Part shown: one piece after another, positions 62,704 through 64,000 of the stretch
Layout: each line of letters starts with the position of its first letter
Numbering within the stretch: the stretch's first letter is position 1
Assembly: GCF_011170125.1 (NCBI RefSeq)
Contig: NZ_BLLN01000005.1
Location: forward strand, 2,294,001-2,358,000
From: Streptomyces diastaticus subsp. diastaticus
Lineage (GTDB): Bacteria > Actinomycetota > Actinomycetes > Streptomycetales > Streptomycetaceae
Reading direction: 5' to 3'
Length of the DNA: 64,000 bases
Position numbers and translations under genes: made by a program
The notes under the pieces: generated by a model
The model's database searches: none
What the model saw: the letters and a program-made list of their open reading frames with translations, nothing else
Told to the model about the DNA's origin: nothing

Positions 62704-63530
62704 GATGTGCCCTTTCGTAGCTGCTCAATCATGGCCACGGAAGCTGCTTGCGACATGGCCTCGGCCTGTAGTTGATGATAGGCCGCCAACAGGGGGAGCA
62801 CGGCTTCGCTGTTGCGCTCAAGACGGCCATGCTGCGAGGACTCGGCGTAGGAGATCAGCGACCGGTCGCGCATGGTCAGCACAGTCAACGGAAGGCTGAG
62901 AGGTCGCCGCGCGCCCATGCTGAAGGGAGCGATCTGCAACACGGTGTGTGGGCGTTCGGCAAACTCCAGCAGTTTCGCGAACTGTGCATCCATGATCTCC
63001 GGAGTTCCCATGGGCCGGAGTACACACCCCTCGTCCAGCACGACGAACAGCAGAGGTGCGGGCGATCGGTCAAGGGCCGCTTGCCTCATCTCCACCAGCC
63101 TGACACGTTCCTCAGCCTGGTCCGGAGTGATGGCCTCCCTGCGCACCGCGTCCGCCTCCAGCGCCGAGGCGTACTCCTGCGTCTGGAGCAAGCCGGGTAT
63201 CACCCCGACCTCGTACAACCGCACCTCCATGGCTCGCTCTTCGTACCCGATGTACTGCGGGAAGCCCTCGATGAGCGCCGTGTGCCGGACCGCCTGACTC
63301 TGGCTCACCAGGCGCCCACGCGCACCCAGCGCCTGGTCACACCTTGTCGCGAGCCGCTGGGTTGGTGGACGTCGGCCAATTTCCAGCGCCGAGATGTGGG
63401 CTCCGGAGCAGCCCACGTGTTCGCCCAGTTGATCCTGGGTCCAGCCGCGTTCGTCTCGCAGCCTGCGGAGAAGCGCGCCGAAGGCCGCGCTCGGCGACCG
63501 CTCCGGGTCCAGCTCTCTACGGTTGACCAT
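62700..63530 (-). CDS. XRE family regulator with DUF5753 domain (WhiJ type)
   Basis: A 276-residue regulator. The helix-turn-helix spans residues 15-70 (FGALLRRLRDERGWTQDQLGEHVGCSGAHISALEIGRRPPTQRLATRCDQAL). The DUF5753 ligand-type domain follows: FPQYIGYEERAMEVRLYEVGVIPGLLQTQEYASALEADA and VRLVEMRQAALDR, PFSMGARRPLSLPLTVLTM. ATG at 63528-63530 begins MVNRRELDPERS. It is coupled to DUF397 and divergent from a small cysteine-containing protein, the classic layout of such developmental loci. Confidence 0.93.
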   Translation of the reverse strand: MVNRRELDPERSPSAAFGALLRRLRDERGWTQDQLGEHVGCSGAHISALEIGRRPPTQRLATRCDQALGARGRLVSQSQAVRHTALIEGFPQYIGYEERAMEVRLYEVGVIPGLLQTQEYASALEADAVRREAITPDQAEERVRLVEMRQAALDRSPAPLLFVVLDEGCVLRPMGTPEIMDAQFAKLLEFAERPHTVLQIAPFSMGARRPLSLPLTVLTMRDRSLISYAESSQHGRLERNSEAVLPLLAAYHQLQAEAMSQAASVAMIEQLRKGTS

Positions 63531-63634
63531 GGTGCACCCAACTCGTCTGCCGTTTTGCGTCAGTTGATGACGCTCTGAACGATAGGCCAAGCTGTGCGCT
63601 CCCGGTAGCGAAACGGCTACAGAGAGGAGCAGTC

Positions 63635-63805
63635 ATGCCTGCGGAACCCGAGCGACCGGCTCCCTGCCGCACCTGCCAGGAGTTCGCGCTCGCCGAAGCG
63701 GTGGCCAACGGGGAACGCGACTACAGCCGGGCCACCGACTGTCGCGTTCTCCTCAAGCGTCATCGGCAGAGCGGCACGTGCACGGCAGCCCAGGAGGAGG
63801 GGTGA
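63635..63805 (+). CDS. Small cysteine-containing protein divergent from the XRE gene
   Basis: A 56-residue protein starting at ATG 63635 after GAGAGGAG. It reads PAPCRTCQEFALAEAVANGERDYSRATDCRVLLKRHRQSGTC, with a Cys-x-x-Cys pair at residues 11-14 and two later cysteines that could hold a zinc ion. Small proteins of this kind accompany XRE/DUF397 pairs in Streptomyces. Its stop overlaps the next start by four bases (GTGA). Function unknown. Confidence 0.7.
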   Translation: MPAEPERPAPCRTCQEFALAEAVANGERDYSRATDCRVLLKRHRQSGTCTAAQEEG

Positions 63806-64000
63806 CCGGCGAGGAGCCGGCGCCCGCACAGGGGCCGCCGGAGTTCAACCCGCTCCGGTTCCCGCCCTGCGCATGCCCGCGCCACGCCCCCGGCCCCGGC
63901 CCCGGCCCCGGCCCCGGCCCCGGCCCCGGCCCCGAACCGGACGAGGACGACGGCGAGGACGGTTCCGCCCTCCTGCGCGAACTCCGCACCCGGATGAACG
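63802..64000 (+). CDS. Partial protein with a Gly-Pro repeat, cut by the window edge
   Basis: The GTG at 63802 overlaps the preceding stop (GTGA), so it is the second gene of the operon. The visible 66 codons read VTGEEPAPAQGPPEFNPLRFPPCACPRHAP, then a run of alternating Pro and Gly, then EPDEDDGEDGSALLRELRTRMN. The Pro-Gly run is encoded by the hexanucleotide tract at 63892-63933. The frame continues past the window. No family recognised. Confidence 0.6.
   Translation, partial: MTGEEPAPAQGPPEFNPLRFPPCACPRHAPGPGPGPGPGPGPGPEPDEDDGEDGSALLRELRTRMN
63892..63933. repeat. GGCCCC hexanucleotide repeat, seven copies
   Basis: GGCCCC is repeated seven times in a row inside the last gene, coding alternating Pro-Gly. 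Because the unit is six bases, copy-number change keeps the frame, so the tract could vary in length between strains without breaking the protein. Confidence 0.9.

Overview
The window is very GC-rich, with dense, closely packed genes, frequent GTG starts and ATGA/GTGA stop-start overlaps. Gene content includes an SsgA-like sporulation protein, a WhiJ-type XRE/DUF397 pair, DUF1707, DUF397, DUF2510 and DUF445 proteins, a CysO/CysM/Mec cysteine pathway and a GlcNAc-type PTS. Together these point to a Streptomyces chromosome. Much of the gene order (rph, PTS IIB/IIC, cysM/cysO/mec, clpS, pncB/pncA, M6 protease, RDD pair, ssg, FAD-linked oxidase, hpd) is what I recall from the core of Streptomyces chromosomes, so most of the window is housekeeping and conserved accessory sequence.

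Layout. 1-5.6 kb: a secreted protein (cut by the window edge), a Gfo/Idh/MocA oxidoreductase, a fumarylacetoacetate-hydrolase-family enzyme, a YidC-like insertase with a DUF6412 protein, and a SEC-C protein. 5.7-15.3 kb: an accessory island with visibly less extreme GC. It carries a DNA cytosine-5 methyltransferase, an SNF2-type helicase, a ParB-N-like protein, a winged-helix/HNH-like zinc protein, an XRE regulator, an AraC/MFS pair and a Vsr endonuclease. I read it as an unusual restriction-modification-like defence cluster. 15.4-28.6 kb: DUF445 membrane protein, SGNH hydrolase, DUF1707 protein, a three-gene ABC-2 transporter, a class A penicillin-binding protein, a small multidrug-resistance exporter under a probable guanidine-III riboswitch, a GroES-like protein, DUF3618, Bcp peroxiredoxin, a ProP-like MFS transporter and tRNA-Leu(UAG). 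28.7-36.7 kb: RdgB, RNase PH, PTS IIB/IIC with a DasR-like palindrome between them, a nucleotidyltransferase of lincosamide-resistance type, an MBL hydrolase, then CysM, CysO, a cysteine-type leader peptide and Mec. 36.7-50 kb: amino-acid permease, a periplasmic-binding-like protein, DUF2017, ClpS, NAD salvage (PncB, PncA), a secreted M6 metalloprotease, two RDD proteins and an SsgA-like protein. 50-64 kb: FAD-linked oxidase, HppD with a divergent Lrp regulator, an osmoprotectant ABC operon, an HTH regulator preceded by five 14-bp iterons, a zone of truncated genes (MFS, MBL, ABC permease and ATPase), IclR and DinB proteins, and a DUF397/XRE locus with small cysteine-containing proteins.

How genes work together. 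The methyltransferase probably marks host DNA, Vsr would repair the T:G mismatches that 5-methylcytosine produces, and the helicase, ParB-like and HNH-like proteins are candidate effectors. RNase PH and RdgB are RNA and nucleotide-pool housekeeping. CysO, CysM and Mec form one sulfur-transfer route to cysteine, and here the CysO carrier has a tail beyond its diglycine that Mec could remove. PncA and PncB convert nicotinamide to nicotinate mononucleotide. The four-gene ABC operon imports compatible solutes. The 59-61 kb zone records several independent deletions.

All calls come from reading the sequence and from remembered family features. No database search was run.
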